This document shows positions 1-9,238 of a stretch of DNA of 64,000 nucleotides, one piece after another; the stretch's first letter is position 1; the number at the start of each line of letters is the position of its first letter. The position numbers and the translations under genes are program-made. The notes beneath the pieces are model-generated. The model was not told where the DNA came from and ran no database searches. It saw only the letters and a program-made list of their open reading frames with translations. The DNA lies in the NCBI GenBank assembly GCA_964501335.1, contig CAZCTC010000043.1:1-64000 (forward strand). The letters are read 5' to 3'. This stretch comes from CAZCTC01 sp964501335. GTDB taxonomy: Bacteria > Chloroflexota > Anaerolineae > B4-G1 > SLSP01.

Positions 1-210
1 GGTTGAGTCGTTTGAATCGTCGGTTTGAGGGATAGAAAGTGCGTCGCACCTTTGGCCAGGTTATTTTCAGGACAGAAGGCCATGCGGAGGAGCACTTCCA
101 GAGGGTGAGTTTTTTGTGTAATTGTGGTATTGGTTAAAATGGTATTTGTAATGACTGCTTTTGGGTGAGAAAATTTGACCTGATAAGCTATAAGCTTTGC
201 GAAAGTAAAT
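1..210. other. Intergenic leader with dispersed repeat
   Basis: No gene is visible. Bases about 8-80 (TTTGAATCGTCGG, then GATAGAAAGTGCGTCGCACC, then TTTTCAGGACAGAAGG) recur almost unchanged at about 24868-24945, upstream of an unrelated lipoprotein gene. This is therefore a dispersed intergenic repeat. The second half of the stretch is AT-rich and could carry the promoter of the following gene, but I could not place a convincing -35/-10 pair. Confidence 0.5.
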
Positions 211-231
211 GTGTTGATAGGAGAAATTGGG

Positions 232-1209
232 ATGTCCCGCTATTCACTCTATATCTTAACCGCCGTTTTGCTTATCTTGCTTTTTGTATCAATTGGCCTG
301 GTGGGGGGAAAGCTAATTTTGGGGAGTGAGTTTGATTCCTGGATGGAAGCGCTCTGGCCCTTTGTCCTGATAAGAAGTCCGGTCTTTGGCATTCTGGCGT
401 TTTTCGCGGGGATAGGTCAAGTGAGATATTATGCGATATTGGTCCGGATAAAGCTGGATTGGACGGCTCCGTTGAAGGCTCTTTATGCTATGTTGTGCGG
501 GTGGATCATCGTTATTGTAATAACCTGGCATATGGAATCTATTGCAGAGGATTTTTTGGATACCTGTAGAATTGTTGTTGTTTTGGGAACCCCGGTTTTG
601 ATAGGAAGTGTAATTTTCTTTTTGTTTACTGTTTTGGGCGAAATTCTTTTCCGGGCAGGCTTTTATAATTACAGGTTTCCCATTCGATTTTTTCCTCCTC
701 CTCAAAGGAAAGTTGCTTCGGTTAATCCACAAAGTGAGGTAGGGATACCGGTCCGTGTTTTGCGTATCATGCTCGCTTTGATTGTGTTCTTTGTTGCGAT
801 TCTTTTTGCGGGTAAACTGATCTACAGTGTGTGGGCCGCAAACCTTATGAAAAACGAGGGTATTCGGGGTTCTGGAACGATCACTGAGAAATATGGAGTT
901 CCGGGTCAGGCAGGGACCTTATATGGGATTGAATACGATTATGTGGTTTCCCTGGCCGGCCGGGCCTGGAAATTCCATCGCAGTAGTGACATTTCTGCGG
1001 CGGCGGCTCAAGGAATGGACAGAGGTCGAACTGTTTCGATTATTTATGCGGCTTCCCGTCCCGGGTTAGCCTGTATTGAAGCGGAATGTGGATTGTTGAA
1101 CTATGATTACCTGGCTGGATGGGGAGCGATGTTCCTCGGGGTTCCTTCGCTTTTGGTGTTATTGTGGACTTTTTTGTTGGATAAGCCGCGAAAAATTTCT
1201 GAGGACTGA
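232..1209 (+). CDS. Polytopic membrane protein with DUF3592-like loop
   Basis: Hypothetical integral membrane protein of 325 residues. I chose the ATG at 232 over the in-frame GTG at 211 because GGAG sits about 8 bases upstream of it. Hydrophobic segments lie near residues 7-27, 45-65, 85-105, 118-142, 185-205 and 300-318. Between the last two is a soluble loop (about 215-290) that resembles DUF3592: a 'GSGTITEKYG' start, a central 'YGIEYDYVV' strand and an 'IIYAASRPGLACIE' end, like the V-Y-P-P pattern of that family. The loop may be extracytoplasmic. Nothing shows an enzymatic motif. The gene stands alone, with about 160 bp to the next gene. The family match is from memory of the pattern and is tentative. 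Confidence 0.6.
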   Translation: MSRYSLYILTAVLLILLFVSIGLVGGKLILGSEFDSWMEALWPFVLIRSPVFGILAFFAGIGQVRYYAILVRIKLDWTAPLKALYAMLCGWIIVIVITWHMESIAEDFLDTCRIVVVLGTPVLIGSVIFFLFTVLGEILFRAGFYNYRFPIRFFPPPQRKVASVNPQSEVGIPVRVLRIMLALIVFFVAILFAGKLIYSVWAANLMKNEGIRGSGTITEKYGVPGQAGTLYGIEYDYVVSLAGRAWKFHRSSDISAAAAQGMDRGRTVSIIYAASRPGLACIEAECGLLNYDYLAGWGAMFLGVPSLLVLLWTFLLDKPRKISED

Positions 1210-1370
1210 GCTTCGGAGAGTTCATTCAAAGGTTTGACATTTTGGGGAGCGGCAGTAAAATCATTTTGGCTTTATAAGCCAATCTTGATTCTTTTATGGT
1301 TGCAAATTCCTTCCGCTTGCATCCCCCCGTTGCAGGGTGTCCTTATCCTTTTTATTTATAGGAGGAACCC

Positions 1371-2336
1371 ATGAACATTCTGTTAACCGGCCCGTTCGGC
1401 AATATCGGCAGCAGTACTTTAATGGAACTGTTACGGCAGGGACAACGGGTGCGTTGTTTTGACCTTCCCACACCAGCCAACCAACGTCGTGCGGCTCAAT
1501 ATGAGGGCCAGATTGAGGTGATGTGGGGCGATCTACGCCGACCGGACGATGTGGCGGCGGCGGTGCAGGGTCAAGATGTGGTGATCCATCTGGCGTTTAT
1601 TATCCCCAAGATGTCGGTCACGGGCCAGGAATCGGAGCGGGTCCCGGAATGGGCCGGCGAGATCAATGTGGGCGGGACGCAGAATTTGTTGGATGCGATG
1701 ACGGCTTTACCCCGGCCTCCCCGACTGGTTTTTGCTTCTTCGGTGCATGTCTTTGGCCCTCCGCGTTTGCATTTACCCTTTGTGTCGGCGGATGCCGACG
1801 TGCGGCCTCAGGAGCACTATTCCCGCCATAAGGTGGAGTGCGAGGAGCGGGTCCGGAAGTCGGGACTGACCTGGACGATTTTGCGTTTTGGGGCGACGTT
1901 GCCGCTGGCGGTCCAGCTCGATCCGGGGATGTTTGATGTGCCGCTGGCGAACCGGATTGAGTTTTTGCATACGCATGATGCCGGGGTGGCGGTGGCGAAT
2001 GCCGCCGCTTCGGAGGCGGTGTGGGGGAAGGTGTTGTTGATTGCCGGGGGGCCGGCCTGTCGTTTGCATTATGGAGTGTTGGTCCATAAGGTTTTGATGG
2101 GGTTGGGGGTGGGAATGTTGCCGGAGGCGGCTTTCGGTAAGGTGCCGTTCTGTACGGATTGGATGGATACGCGGGAGAGTGAGGCGCTTCTTCATTATCA
2201 AACGCGCACGCTGGATGATTATGTGGAGGATATGAAGGCGACGTTGGGCGGGCGGCGTACGTTGATTCAGCTTTTCCAGCCGGCGGTGCGGGCGTGGTTG
2301 CTGACGAAGTCGCCTTATTTTTATAGCAGGCAGTAA
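1371..2336 (+). CDS. NAD(P)-dependent epimerase/dehydratase (extended-SDR-like)
   Basis: A 321-residue Rossmann-fold protein of the NAD-dependent epimerase/dehydratase family. The N-terminus carries the nucleotide-binding glycine motif GPFGNIG directly after the first beta strand. An acidic residue, in 'CFDLPTP', ends the second strand. 'GDLRRPDDV' follows in the usual adenine-contact position, and 'VVIHLAFIIP' is the fourth-strand motif. The active-site region has the SSVHVFG serine cluster and a Tyr-x-x-x-Lys as YSRHK. The ATG is preceded by an AGGAGG ribosome site with good spacing. Its substrate, probably a nucleotide sugar or related compound, cannot be read from sequence. It appears monocistronic and is followed directly by three tandem copies of the interspersed hairpin element. 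Confidence 0.85.
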   Translation: MNILLTGPFGNIGSSTLMELLRQGQRVRCFDLPTPANQRRAAQYEGQIEVMWGDLRRPDDVAAAVQGQDVVIHLAFIIPKMSVTGQESERVPEWAGEINVGGTQNLLDAMTALPRPPRLVFASSVHVFGPPRLHLPFVSADADVRPQEHYSRHKVECEERVRKSGLTWTILRFGATLPLAVQLDPGMFDVPLANRIEFLHTHDAGVAVANAAASEAVWGKVLLIAGGPACRLHYGVLVHKVLMGLGVGMLPEAAFGKVPFCTDWMDTRESEALLHYQTRTLDDYVEDMKATLGGRRTLIQLFQPAVRAWLLTKSPYFYSRQ

Positions 2337-2349
2337 GAAAGCTTTTGCA

Positions 2350-2466
2350 GCGTCCCGCAAAGGATTTTTTTTCTGGATAGATGCGACGCGCTGGATGGGG
2401 GGAGAGAATTTTTTTTGTTTATGTTTTCGCGGGCTTCGGAAAGCCCGCGAAAACATGGGCTTTTTT
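2350..2466 (+). repeat. Interspersed hairpin element, copy A
   Basis: First of three tandem copies. It begins with GCGTCCCGCA and continues through GATGCGACGCGC and a GGGGGGAGAGAATTTTTTTT tract. It ends in a 16-bp perfect stem (2421-2436 with 2441-2456, loop CGGA) followed by GGGCTTTTTT. GCGTC..GCA can also pair with TGCGACGC to form a first, weaker stem. Confidence 0.85.
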
Positions 2467-2494
2467 CGAGACTAACCGCCCGGGTTGTTTTGCA

Positions 2495-2609
2495 GCGTTC
2501 CGCACATGATCTTTTCCTGGATAGATGCGACGCGCTGGATGGGGGGAGAGAATTTTTTTGTTTATGTTTTCGCGGGCTTTCCGAAGCCCGCGAAAACATG
2601 GGCTTTTTT
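2495..2609 (+). repeat. Interspersed hairpin element, copy B
   Basis: Nearly identical to the preceding copy, with the same stem sequence at 2564-2579 and 2584-2599 but a different loop (TCCG). The 5' pairing arm has GCGTT instead of GCGTC, which keeps pairing through a G-U wobble. Confidence 0.85.
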
Positions 2610-2637
2610 CCAGACTAACCGCCCGGGTTGTTTTGCA

Positions 2638-2768
2638 GTGTCTCGCACATGATCTTTTTCTGGACGGATGCGACGCGCGGTGCGAAGCAGGGGGAGAGAA
2701 TTTTTTATTCATATTTTCGGCGGCTTTCTGAAGCCGCCGAAAATATAAACCGCGATTTTTTCTTTTTC
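2638..2768 (+). repeat. Interspersed hairpin element, copy C
   Basis: Third tandem copy. The flanks are conserved, but the main stem (2711-2726 with 2731-2746, loop TCTG) now reads CGGCGGC/GCCGCCG instead of CGCGGGC/GCCCGCG. Both arms changed together, so pairing is intact. Confidence 0.85.
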
Positions 2769-2816
2769 AGCACCTGGCTATTGGCCATAGAGGAAAAAGT
2801 GAAATGCATTATCGGT

Positions 2817-2822
2817 TATAAT
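2817..2822 (+). promoter_or_regulatory. Likely -10 box for the large histidine kinase
   Basis: A perfect TATAAT lies 42 bases before the kinase start, in the only non-repetitive stretch between element copy C and the gene. No good -35 hexamer sits at 16-18 bp, so the call rests on the -10 alone. Confidence 0.4.
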
Positions 2823-2864
2823 AGCGAGGTGGTGAGAAGCGGTTGAGGGCAAGCGGAGGAGAGA

Positions 2865-5800
2865 ATGAATGCAGATGGTAAAAGCAGGCGCCTGGCCCGG
2901 CGCCTGACGTTGTTATTTATGTCCCTGGCGATCCTGCCTTTGCTCATTGGAGGTGGGGTGATTGCCTACGTCACTTATCAACTGCGCTCTGAAGAAGTGG
3001 CGGAACGACAGAAAATGACGGTGGCTCTGGGTAAGACTTTCTTTTCCAATTATATTGCCGGTCTGACGGCTGAGTTACAACTGGCCGATGAGATTGCATT
3101 ACGTACCCCTTCGGCTCCCGAATCTGCTTTAGAAGCTTTATGTCTACACCACCCCGAACGTTATCCCGATCTGGTTTTGGTCGATGAGGCGGGCCAGGAA
3201 CTGGCGCATTGGCAGAATTGCCAACCCTTGCCGGAGGATCAACTGGGAAATCGAGCCGAAAGGGAACCTTTCTTCAAAGCGGTGCGCGACGGGCAGTATG
3301 TGGGGAAAGTTTCTTTTTTGCAGGACGGCGAGCCGATGGCTCCGATGTCGGTCTCGGTGGTGGATACGACGGGACGGAAGCTGGTGCTCTGTGCGGTGGT
3401 GAATTTACGCGAATTTTGGGAACCGCTCAGCCAGTTGATTCCGGAGGAGGAGGGCTATTTCTATCTCGTCGATCAGCGCGGAACGTTGATCGGGTATGAG
3501 GATCTGACATTGGTCCAGCAGGAAATTTCTCTGGGACAATTGCCGACCGTTTTCCCTTTGGTGCAGGCGACCGAAGCGGGCAATGTGGCGCCAGTGACGG
3601 CGGCCTATTACCGCGGTTTGCGGGGGGTGGAAGTGATCGGCAGTTCGGCCCTGATTGAGAATGTGCATTGGGGGATTGTGGTCGAGCAGCCGGTCACCCT
3701 GGCCTTTATGCGACAGGGCTGGTTGGTGGGAGGATTGGTCTTTTTGATGCTCGTGGTGATGGGGGTGGCGGTGACGATTGCGCTGATGGAGGCGCGGAAG
3801 ATTACCGGGCCGATCGGCATTCTGGCTGAAGGGGCGGATTCCATTGCGCAGGGCGATTTCAACTATACGATTGCGACGATTTCTCAGGATGAAATCGGGG
3901 CGGTGGCGCGGGCTTTCAATGTGATGGCGACCCGATTGCGGGAATTGGTCCGGAATCTGGAGCAGCGGGTACAGGAACAGCGCGAAGCGGAGGCCTCGCT
4001 GCGGCGGCAGTTGAAGGAATTGACGGCGTTGAATGCGATTGCTTCGGCGGCGGCAGAGGCGCCCAATGAGACGGTTTTAGTGGAGCAGACGGTGGATCTG
4101 TTGGGCACGTTGTTGGACCCTGATAGTTTTGGTATTATGTTGATCGATGAGGCGGCGGGGATTTTGCGGCCGCATCCGACCCGGATGCTGGCGATGTCGG
4201 CGCGAGAAGTGGAGATCCCTCTGGGCCAGGGCATTTCGGGGATGGTGGCTCAGGATGGGCGGCCCCGACGGATCGCCGATGTGCGTCAGGAATCCTATTA
4301 CTGGTCGATTATTCCGGAAACCCGCTCCGAGTTGTGTGTGCCGTTGCGAGTGGGGGGGCGGGTGATTGGCGTGCTTAACGCAGAGTGTACCCGGGTTCAG
4401 GCTTTCAGTGAGGCCGATGAACGGTTGTTGTTGACGGCGGCCGGGCAGCTGGCTACGGCGCTGGATCGGTTGCGGGCGGCGACGGCGGAGCAGCGGCGGA
4501 CGCGAGAGCTGGCGATCATTTACGATGTGGGCCGACGGGTGACATCCATTTTGTCTTTGGATGTCCTGCTGCCGCAGGTTGTGGAATTGATCATGCGGGC
4601 CATGGAAGTTTATAATGTGGAGATCGCGCTGGTGGAAGGGCGCGAACTGGTTTTCCGGGCCGGTTACGGCGGTTATGTAGACGGCCATGGCCGGATGCCG
4701 GGTGGTGTCTTGCCGATGGGCGAGGGGATTTCCGGTCGGGTGGCGGTTTCGGGAAAGAAGCTGTGGGTGCCGGATGTGCAGATTTTCCCCGATTACATTT
4801 TAAGCGAATCGCTGCCGAATGTGCGCTGTGAGCTGGCGGTGCCGCTGCGGGTCAAAGATCAGGTGATTGGGGTGCTGGATATCAAGAGCGATCAGCCGAA
4901 TGGACTGAGTGGGACCGATCCCGAGATGGTGGAAATCCTGGCCGATCAGGTGGCGATTGCGATTGAAAATGCCCGCTATTACCAGAAAGCGGTGGAGGTG
5001 GCGCGGCGGCAGACGGTGCTGCGGTGGGCCATTCAGGAGATTGTGGGGGCCACGCTGGATTCAGAGCGGGTCTGTCAGGCGATCCATCAGGCGGCGGCGC
5101 AGTTGATGCCTTCTGAGGCCTGCGTGATTGCGCGTCTGGATGAAGAGCGGCAGGAGATTGAGTATCTCTATCTGGTCGATCGGGGGCGAGTGCGGCCGCC
5201 GATGCGGTTGCCGTTGGGGAGCGGGGTGGCCGGCCATGTCATCGCGACCGGCGAGACGGTGATGGCGACCGATTTGCAACAGCTGGCGAAGCTTTCCCTG
5301 CATCATTTCGGCGATCCGGAGCCGGTGCAATCGGTGTTGGCGGTGCCGTTGCGGTTGGGCGGGCGGGTGATGGGCGTGCTGTCGGTACAGAGTTATGCTG
5401 TTTATGCCTATCATGCCGAAGATATGGGGGCGCTGGAGATGCTGGCGGCGCAGGCGGCGGCGGCGTTGGAGAATGCCCGGTTATTCGGCGAGGAGCGGCG
5501 GCGCAGCTGGGAGCTGGAGACCTTGCGTCAGGCAAGTTTGCAGGTCACTTCGCTGTTGGAGTTGCAGCCGACCGTTGAGGCTATTTTGGATCAGGCCTTG
5601 CGGTTGGTCACGGCGGATGGGGCGCAGGTTTTCTTTTATGAACATGGGGCGTTGCGGTTCGGGGCGGCTCTGGCCGCCGGCGAAGCGACGACGGCGGAGC
5701 CCTGGGCCCGGAGTTTTACGGCGGTGGTGATGGCCAAGGGGCAGCCGGTGGTGGTTTCGGATATGGGCCGCGATCCGCTTTTCAAGGACGGCGGTTGGAA

Positions 5801-6713
5801 CGGGGCGGTGGTCGGATTGCCGCTGCGCAGCCGGGATCAGTTGCGAGGGGTGATGAACCTTTATTTCCGGGTGCCCCATCGCTTCGACGGCAATGAGTTG
5901 CGCGGGTTGGAATTGCTGGCGGATCAGGCGGCGATTGCGGTGGAGAATGCCGGACTGTTTGCGGAAGTTTTGCAACGGACGGAGGAGCAGGCGGCGGCTC
6001 TGGAGCGGCTGCAGGAGATGAACCGCTTGAAGAGCGAGTTTATCCAGAATGTCTCGCATGAGCTGCGGACGCCGTTGGGGATCATTCGCGGTTATGCCGA
6101 GCTGTTGGAAGGTGGGATGCTGGGGGCGCTGCAACCCGAGCAGCAGGAGCCGGTGGAGATTATTGCCCGGCGGGTGCGGATGATGGTCAAGATGGTCGAG
6201 GATCTGACGGCGATTTTGACGGCGGAGACGCGGGAATTGCAGCGTGAGCCGGTCGATCTGGCGGAAATTGTGAGCGGGCTGGCGGCTGAATTTCAGACGC
6301 AGGCTGAGAAGTTGGGGTTGCAGCTGGAGGTGTCGGTGATGCCGGAGTTGCCGGCGATGTTGGGCGATGCCGGTCATTTGCGGCGGATGCTGGACAATCT
6401 GGTGGGCAATGCCTTTAAGTTCACGCCGGCAGGAGGGCGGGTGAGCGTCCTTTTGGGGCAGGAATCCGATATGTTGGTGCTGGAAGTGACCGATACGGGG
6501 ATCGGAATCCCGACGGAGAAGTTGGGCCGGATCTTCGAACGGTTCTATCAGGTGGATGGGAGTATGAGCCGGCGTTATGGTGGGACGGGCCTGGGGCTGG
6601 CATTGGTCAAGGAAATTGTGGAGACGCATGGCGGTTCGGTGACGGTATCCAGTCAACTGGGGACCGGGACGACATTTCTGGTGCGTTTGCCGTTAGAGGC
6701 CGGGTCAGCTTGA
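2865..6713 (+). CDS. Membrane sensor histidine kinase with HAMP and four GAF domains
   Basis: A 1282-residue transmembrane sensor kinase. Order of parts: TM1 at about 14-37; an extracytoplasmic Cache-like sensor of about 245 residues; TM2 at about 286-308; HAMP to about 361; four GAF domains at about 390-540, 545-712, 712-872 and 880-1032; a HisKA domain with phosphoacceptor His1065 in the H-box NVSHELRTPLG; and a HATPase domain with N-box DNLVGNAFKFTP (Asn1178), DTGIGIP and GTGLGLAL. No receiver is fused. It would autophosphorylate in response to an external ligand, with the GAF domains adding intracellular inputs. Three further signalling genes follow on the same strand (starts at 6782, 8819 and 9239), so it probably feeds their receivers. 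The next gene has its own promoter. Confidence 0.92.
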   Translation: MNADGKSRRLARRLTLLFMSLAILPLLIGGGVIAYVTYQLRSEEVAERQKMTVALGKTFFSNYIAGLTAELQLADEIALRTPSAPESALEALCLHHPERYPDLVLVDEAGQELAHWQNCQPLPEDQLGNRAEREPFFKAVRDGQYVGKVSFLQDGEPMAPMSVSVVDTTGRKLVLCAVVNLREFWEPLSQLIPEEEGYFYLVDQRGTLIGYEDLTLVQQEISLGQLPTVFPLVQATEAGNVAPVTAAYYRGLRGVEVIGSSALIENVHWGIVVEQPVTLAFMRQGWLVGGLVFLMLVVMGVAVTIALMEARKITGPIGILAEGADSIAQGDFNYTIATISQDEIGAVARAFNVMATRLRELVRNLEQRVQEQREAEASLRRQLKELTALNAIASAAAEAPNETVLVEQTVDLLGTLLDPDSFGIMLIDEAAGILRPHPTRMLAMSAREVEIPLGQGISGMVAQDGRPRRIADVRQESYYWSIIPETRSELCVPLRVGGRVIGVLNAECTRVQAFSEADERLLLTAAGQLATALDRLRAATAEQRRTRELAIIYDVGRRVTSILSLDVLLPQVVELIMRAMEVYNVEIALVEGRELVFRAGYGGYVDGHGRMPGGVLPMGEGISGRVAVSGKKLWVPDVQIFPDYILSESLPNVRCELAVPLRVKDQVIGVLDIKSDQPNGLSGTDPEMVEILADQVAIAIENARYYQKAVEVARRQTVLRWAIQEIVGATLDSERVCQAIHQAAAQLMPSEACVIARLDEERQEIEYLYLVDRGRVRPPMRLPLGSGVAGHVIATGETVMATDLQQLAKLSLHHFGDPEPVQSVLAVPLRLGGRVMGVLSVQSYAVYAYHAEDMGALEMLAAQAAAALENARLFGEERRRSWELETLRQASLQVTSLLELQPTVEAILDQALRLVTADGAQVFFYEHGALRFGAALAAGEATTAEPWARSFTAVVMAKGQPVVVSDMGRDPLFKDGGWNGAVVGLPLRSRDQLRGVMNLYFRVPHRFDGNELRGLELLADQAAIAVENAGLFAEVLQRTEEQAAALERLQEMNRLKSEFIQNVSHELRTPLGIIRGYAELLEGGMLGALQPEQQEPVEIIARRVRMMVKMVEDLTAILTAETRELQREPVDLAEIVSGLAAEFQTQAEKLGLQLEVSVMPELPAMLGDAGHLRRMLDNLVGNAFKFTPAGGRVSVLLGQESDMLVLEVTDTGIGIPTEKLGRIFERFYQVDGSMSRRYGGTGLGLALVKEIVETHGGSVTVSSQLGTGTTFLVRLPLEAGSA

Positions 6714-6737
6714 TTACCCTCGACTTCGGCCTATAAT
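6710..6737 (+). promoter_or_regulatory. Sigma-70-like promoter upstream of the REC-GAF kinase
   Basis: TTGATT (6710-6715), a 16-bp spacer and TATAAT (6732-6737), 44 bases before the ATG at 6782. The -35 overlaps the stop codon of the preceding kinase gene, so the downstream kinase can be transcribed independently. Confidence 0.6.
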
Positions 6738-6781
6738 TTGATTGTTAATCCGTCAGAATTTATACGGACCAGAATTTGGGA

Positions 6782-8683
6782 ATGGATAGAAACGATAAAA
6801 CCCCTAAGATTCTCTGCATAGACGACACCAGCGAGGTACGGACGTTGGTGCACCGGCTGCTGGCACCTGGTTTTGAGGTGTTGGACGCGGTCGATGGCCT
6901 GCAAGGTATCGAGCGTGCGGTGGAGATCCAGCCGGATCTGGTATTGGTGGACATGCACATGCCGTTTCTGACGGGATATGAGGTGGCCACGCGGATTAAG
7001 TCCTTGTTGCCGCAAGTGCCAGTCATTGCGATGACTGCCGATGTGACTTCTCATGCCCGGGAACGGGCGCTGGCTTCGGGGTGCGACGGCTATATCAGCA
7101 AACCGATCGATCCGGACCAGTTTGAGGATCAGGTCCGCGCTTTTCTAGCGGGCCAGCGGGAGAAGCTGGAGGACGACAGCTATCGTTTTGCTTATCAGCA
7201 GATGCTGGTGGCCCGGCTGGAGGAACAGGTGAGGGAACTGACTAAGGCATTGCGGAAGAATGCGGAACTGAATGAACAGAATGTGCGGCTGCTGAAGCAG
7301 GCTCAGCGTCAGGCCCGACTGTTGGAGACGGGGGCGCGGGTGGGGCGCAGTGTGACCTCAATTCTGGACCTGGATATGCTTTTGAAGAGCACGGTCGATA
7401 CGATCTGCGGCGAATTTGGATTTTATTATGCCGGGATCTTTTTGATCGACGATGCCGGGGAATGGGCGGTGTTGCGGGCCGGGCTGGGTGAGCCGGGCGA
7501 GCGGATGATGGCGGCCGGTCACAAGCTGCGGGTGGGCGGCAACTCGATGGTGGGAGCGGCGGCCTGGCTGTGCAAAGCCCGGATTGCGTTGGATGTGGGG
7601 CAGGAAGCGATTCGGTTCGACAATCCCATGTTGCCGTTGACCCGGTCGGAGGTGGCGTTACCGCTGTTCATCGGCGGCGAGGTGGTGGGGGTGCTCGATG
7701 CGCAGAGTACGCAGGAAGCGGCTTTCTCGGAAGAGGATATCAATGCCTTGCAGATGATGGCCGATCAGCTGGCGGTGGCGATTCGCAATGCCCGGCTGTT
7801 GAAGGCGCTGGAATCGACCCATGCGGAGCTGGTGCGGACGAAGACCTTTGAGGCCATTGCGACGGCGACCGGCGAGGCGATCCATTGGGTGGGCAATAAG
7901 GCGGCGCCGATCCCGGCCAGCATTCGCCGAATCTCGGATGATTTCAGCCGGTATTTGTGCATGGCGACCTTCCTGTTGCAGCAGGTCTCTCCGGAATTGC
8001 AGGAGCACAAGTTTGCCCGGATGCTCTTGCGGGCCGGCGAAGAATTGACCGATCAGGGAACCGATCTGGAGACGATGCGGATTGAACTGGATGCACAGCC
8101 GCTCAAACGGTTGGAGCGTACGTTGAGTGTGGAATCGATTTTTGAGGATCTGGGGATTATTGAACAGAGTGCCCGGTCGATTCTCAACATCAAAGAAGAT
8201 CTGATCGGCCCGGCGCGGAAGTATCGGCTGGAAGCGGTAGCGGTTCCGGAGTTGCTGCGCGAGACCGTCCTGACGATGAATATTCCGGCATCGATTTTGC
8301 GGACCGAATTTACACCGGATCTGCCGCAAATCTGGGTGGACCGGGTGCAGCTGGAGCGGGTGTTGATCAATCTGGTCAAGAATGCGATGGAAGCGATGCA
8401 CGAAGTGAAAGAGAAGCGGTTGCTGCTGGCGGCGCGTCCGGCGGCGGAGGCCGGCTTCGTGGTCATCGATGTGACGGATAACGGTTGTGGTATTTCATCG
8501 GAGTTGCTGGATAAAATCTGGATGGCATTCTTTACGACCAAGGGCGATCGGGGCGGTACGGGGCTGGGGTTACCGGCCTGCGCTCAGATCATCGGTCAAT
8601 TGGGTGGAAAGATCACGGTGCAAAGCGAAGTGGGAGTCGGCACTACATTCAGCGTACAGGTGCCCACGGTTAAGCAAGACTGA
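6782..8683 (+). CDS. Hybrid REC-GAF histidine kinase with non-canonical phosphoacceptor region
   Basis: A soluble 633-residue protein. An N-terminal receiver (about 9-125) has the acidic pair Asp14/Asp15, phosphoacceptor Asp57 (LVLVDMHMP) and a conserved Lys in SKPID. A coiled linker (about 130-185) follows, then one GAF domain (about 190-345) and a C-terminal HATPase (NLVKNAMEAM, DNGCGIS, GTGLGLPA). No SHELRTPL-type H-box is present. The candidate phosphoacceptor is His368 in AIHWVGNKAAPI, a motif repeated at His378 of the paralogue starting at 9239. A TTG at 6776 is an alternative start. I preferred the ATG, which keeps the usual short lead before the receiver. It has no membrane segment, so it probably receives phosphate or ligand signals in the cytoplasm. 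Confidence 0.88.
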   Translation: MDRNDKTPKILCIDDTSEVRTLVHRLLAPGFEVLDAVDGLQGIERAVEIQPDLVLVDMHMPFLTGYEVATRIKSLLPQVPVIAMTADVTSHARERALASGCDGYISKPIDPDQFEDQVRAFLAGQREKLEDDSYRFAYQQMLVARLEEQVRELTKALRKNAELNEQNVRLLKQAQRQARLLETGARVGRSVTSILDLDMLLKSTVDTICGEFGFYYAGIFLIDDAGEWAVLRAGLGEPGERMMAAGHKLRVGGNSMVGAAAWLCKARIALDVGQEAIRFDNPMLPLTRSEVALPLFIGGEVVGVLDAQSTQEAAFSEEDINALQMMADQLAVAIRNARLLKALESTHAELVRTKTFEAIATATGEAIHWVGNKAAPIPASIRRISDDFSRYLCMATFLLQQVSPELQEHKFARMLLRAGEELTDQGTDLETMRIELDAQPLKRLERTLSVESIFEDLGIIEQSARSILNIKEDLIGPARKYRLEAVAVPELLRETVLTMNIPASILRTEFTPDLPQIWVDRVQLERVLINLVKNAMEAMHEVKEKRLLLAARPAAEAGFVVIDVTDNGCGISSELLDKIWMAFFTTKGDRGGTGLGLPACAQIIGQLGGKITVQSEVGVGTTFSVQVPTVKQD

Positions 8684-8818
8684 GGGAGGGTCCTTCAGGC
8701 TAAAGCGGTTCTTTTTCCACTCTGGTGGAGTTTTACGTTCTGAAGCCGCCCTGGGGCATGCCCTGCCCCGGCTGCCGTGTGGTTTGCCGGTTAATTTGGG
8801 TTACGGAGGTCAGGTTTT

Positions 8819-9223
8819 ATGAAGGATGAGGTCAAGGTTTTGCTGGTCGATGATGAGCGTTTGGTATTACGAAGCATGGAAAAGTCCCTGTTGCGGGCAG
8901 GCTTCGATGTGGAGACGGCCGGAGACACCATTGCCGGGTTAAAAGCGTTCAATGCGGCGCGGGATGCTCAAGAGCCTTTTGATATCGCCATTCTGGATTT
9001 GCATATGACAAATCTGGAAGGTCGGGATGATCCGAATGCCGGGTTGCAATTATTATCCAAGCTTTTGGATGTAGATGCCAGGATGCCGGTGATTGTGTTG
9101 AGTGCGTTCGATGAGGTTGCCCGGGCGAAAGAGGCGGTTTCCCGTGGGGCGCGCGCTTACTTTGTCAAAGGCCGGGAAGCCGGGTTGATTGAACTGGTCA
9201 ACAGCATTTTGAACAGCGAGTGA
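8819..9223 (+). CDS. Stand-alone response-regulator receiver domain
   Basis: A 134-residue CheY-like receiver with no output domain. Asp11/Asp12, phosphoacceptor Asp60 (ILDLHM), the Ser in VLSAFD and Lys in YFVKGR are all present. After Asp60 there is a small insertion ('TNLEGRDDPNAG') seen in some receivers. A GGAGG ribosome site lies about 9 bases before the ATG. It sits between two hybrid kinases, 15 bp ahead of the second, and probably relays phosphate between them or acts by protein contact. Confidence 0.9.
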   Translation: MKDEVKVLLVDDERLVLRSMEKSLLRAGFDVETAGDTIAGLKAFNAARDAQEPFDIAILDLHMTNLEGRDDPNAGLQLLSKLLDVDARMPVIVLSAFDEVARAKEAVSRGARAYFVKGREAGLIELVNSILNSE

Positions 9224-9238
9224 TCAAGGGAGTAAGGT

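Noticed and set aside
2321..2731. Several short frames on both strands with similar translations (MFSRA..SPRK..)
   Set aside because: They are translations of the three tandem hairpin elements. Similarity between them comes from the repeat DNA.
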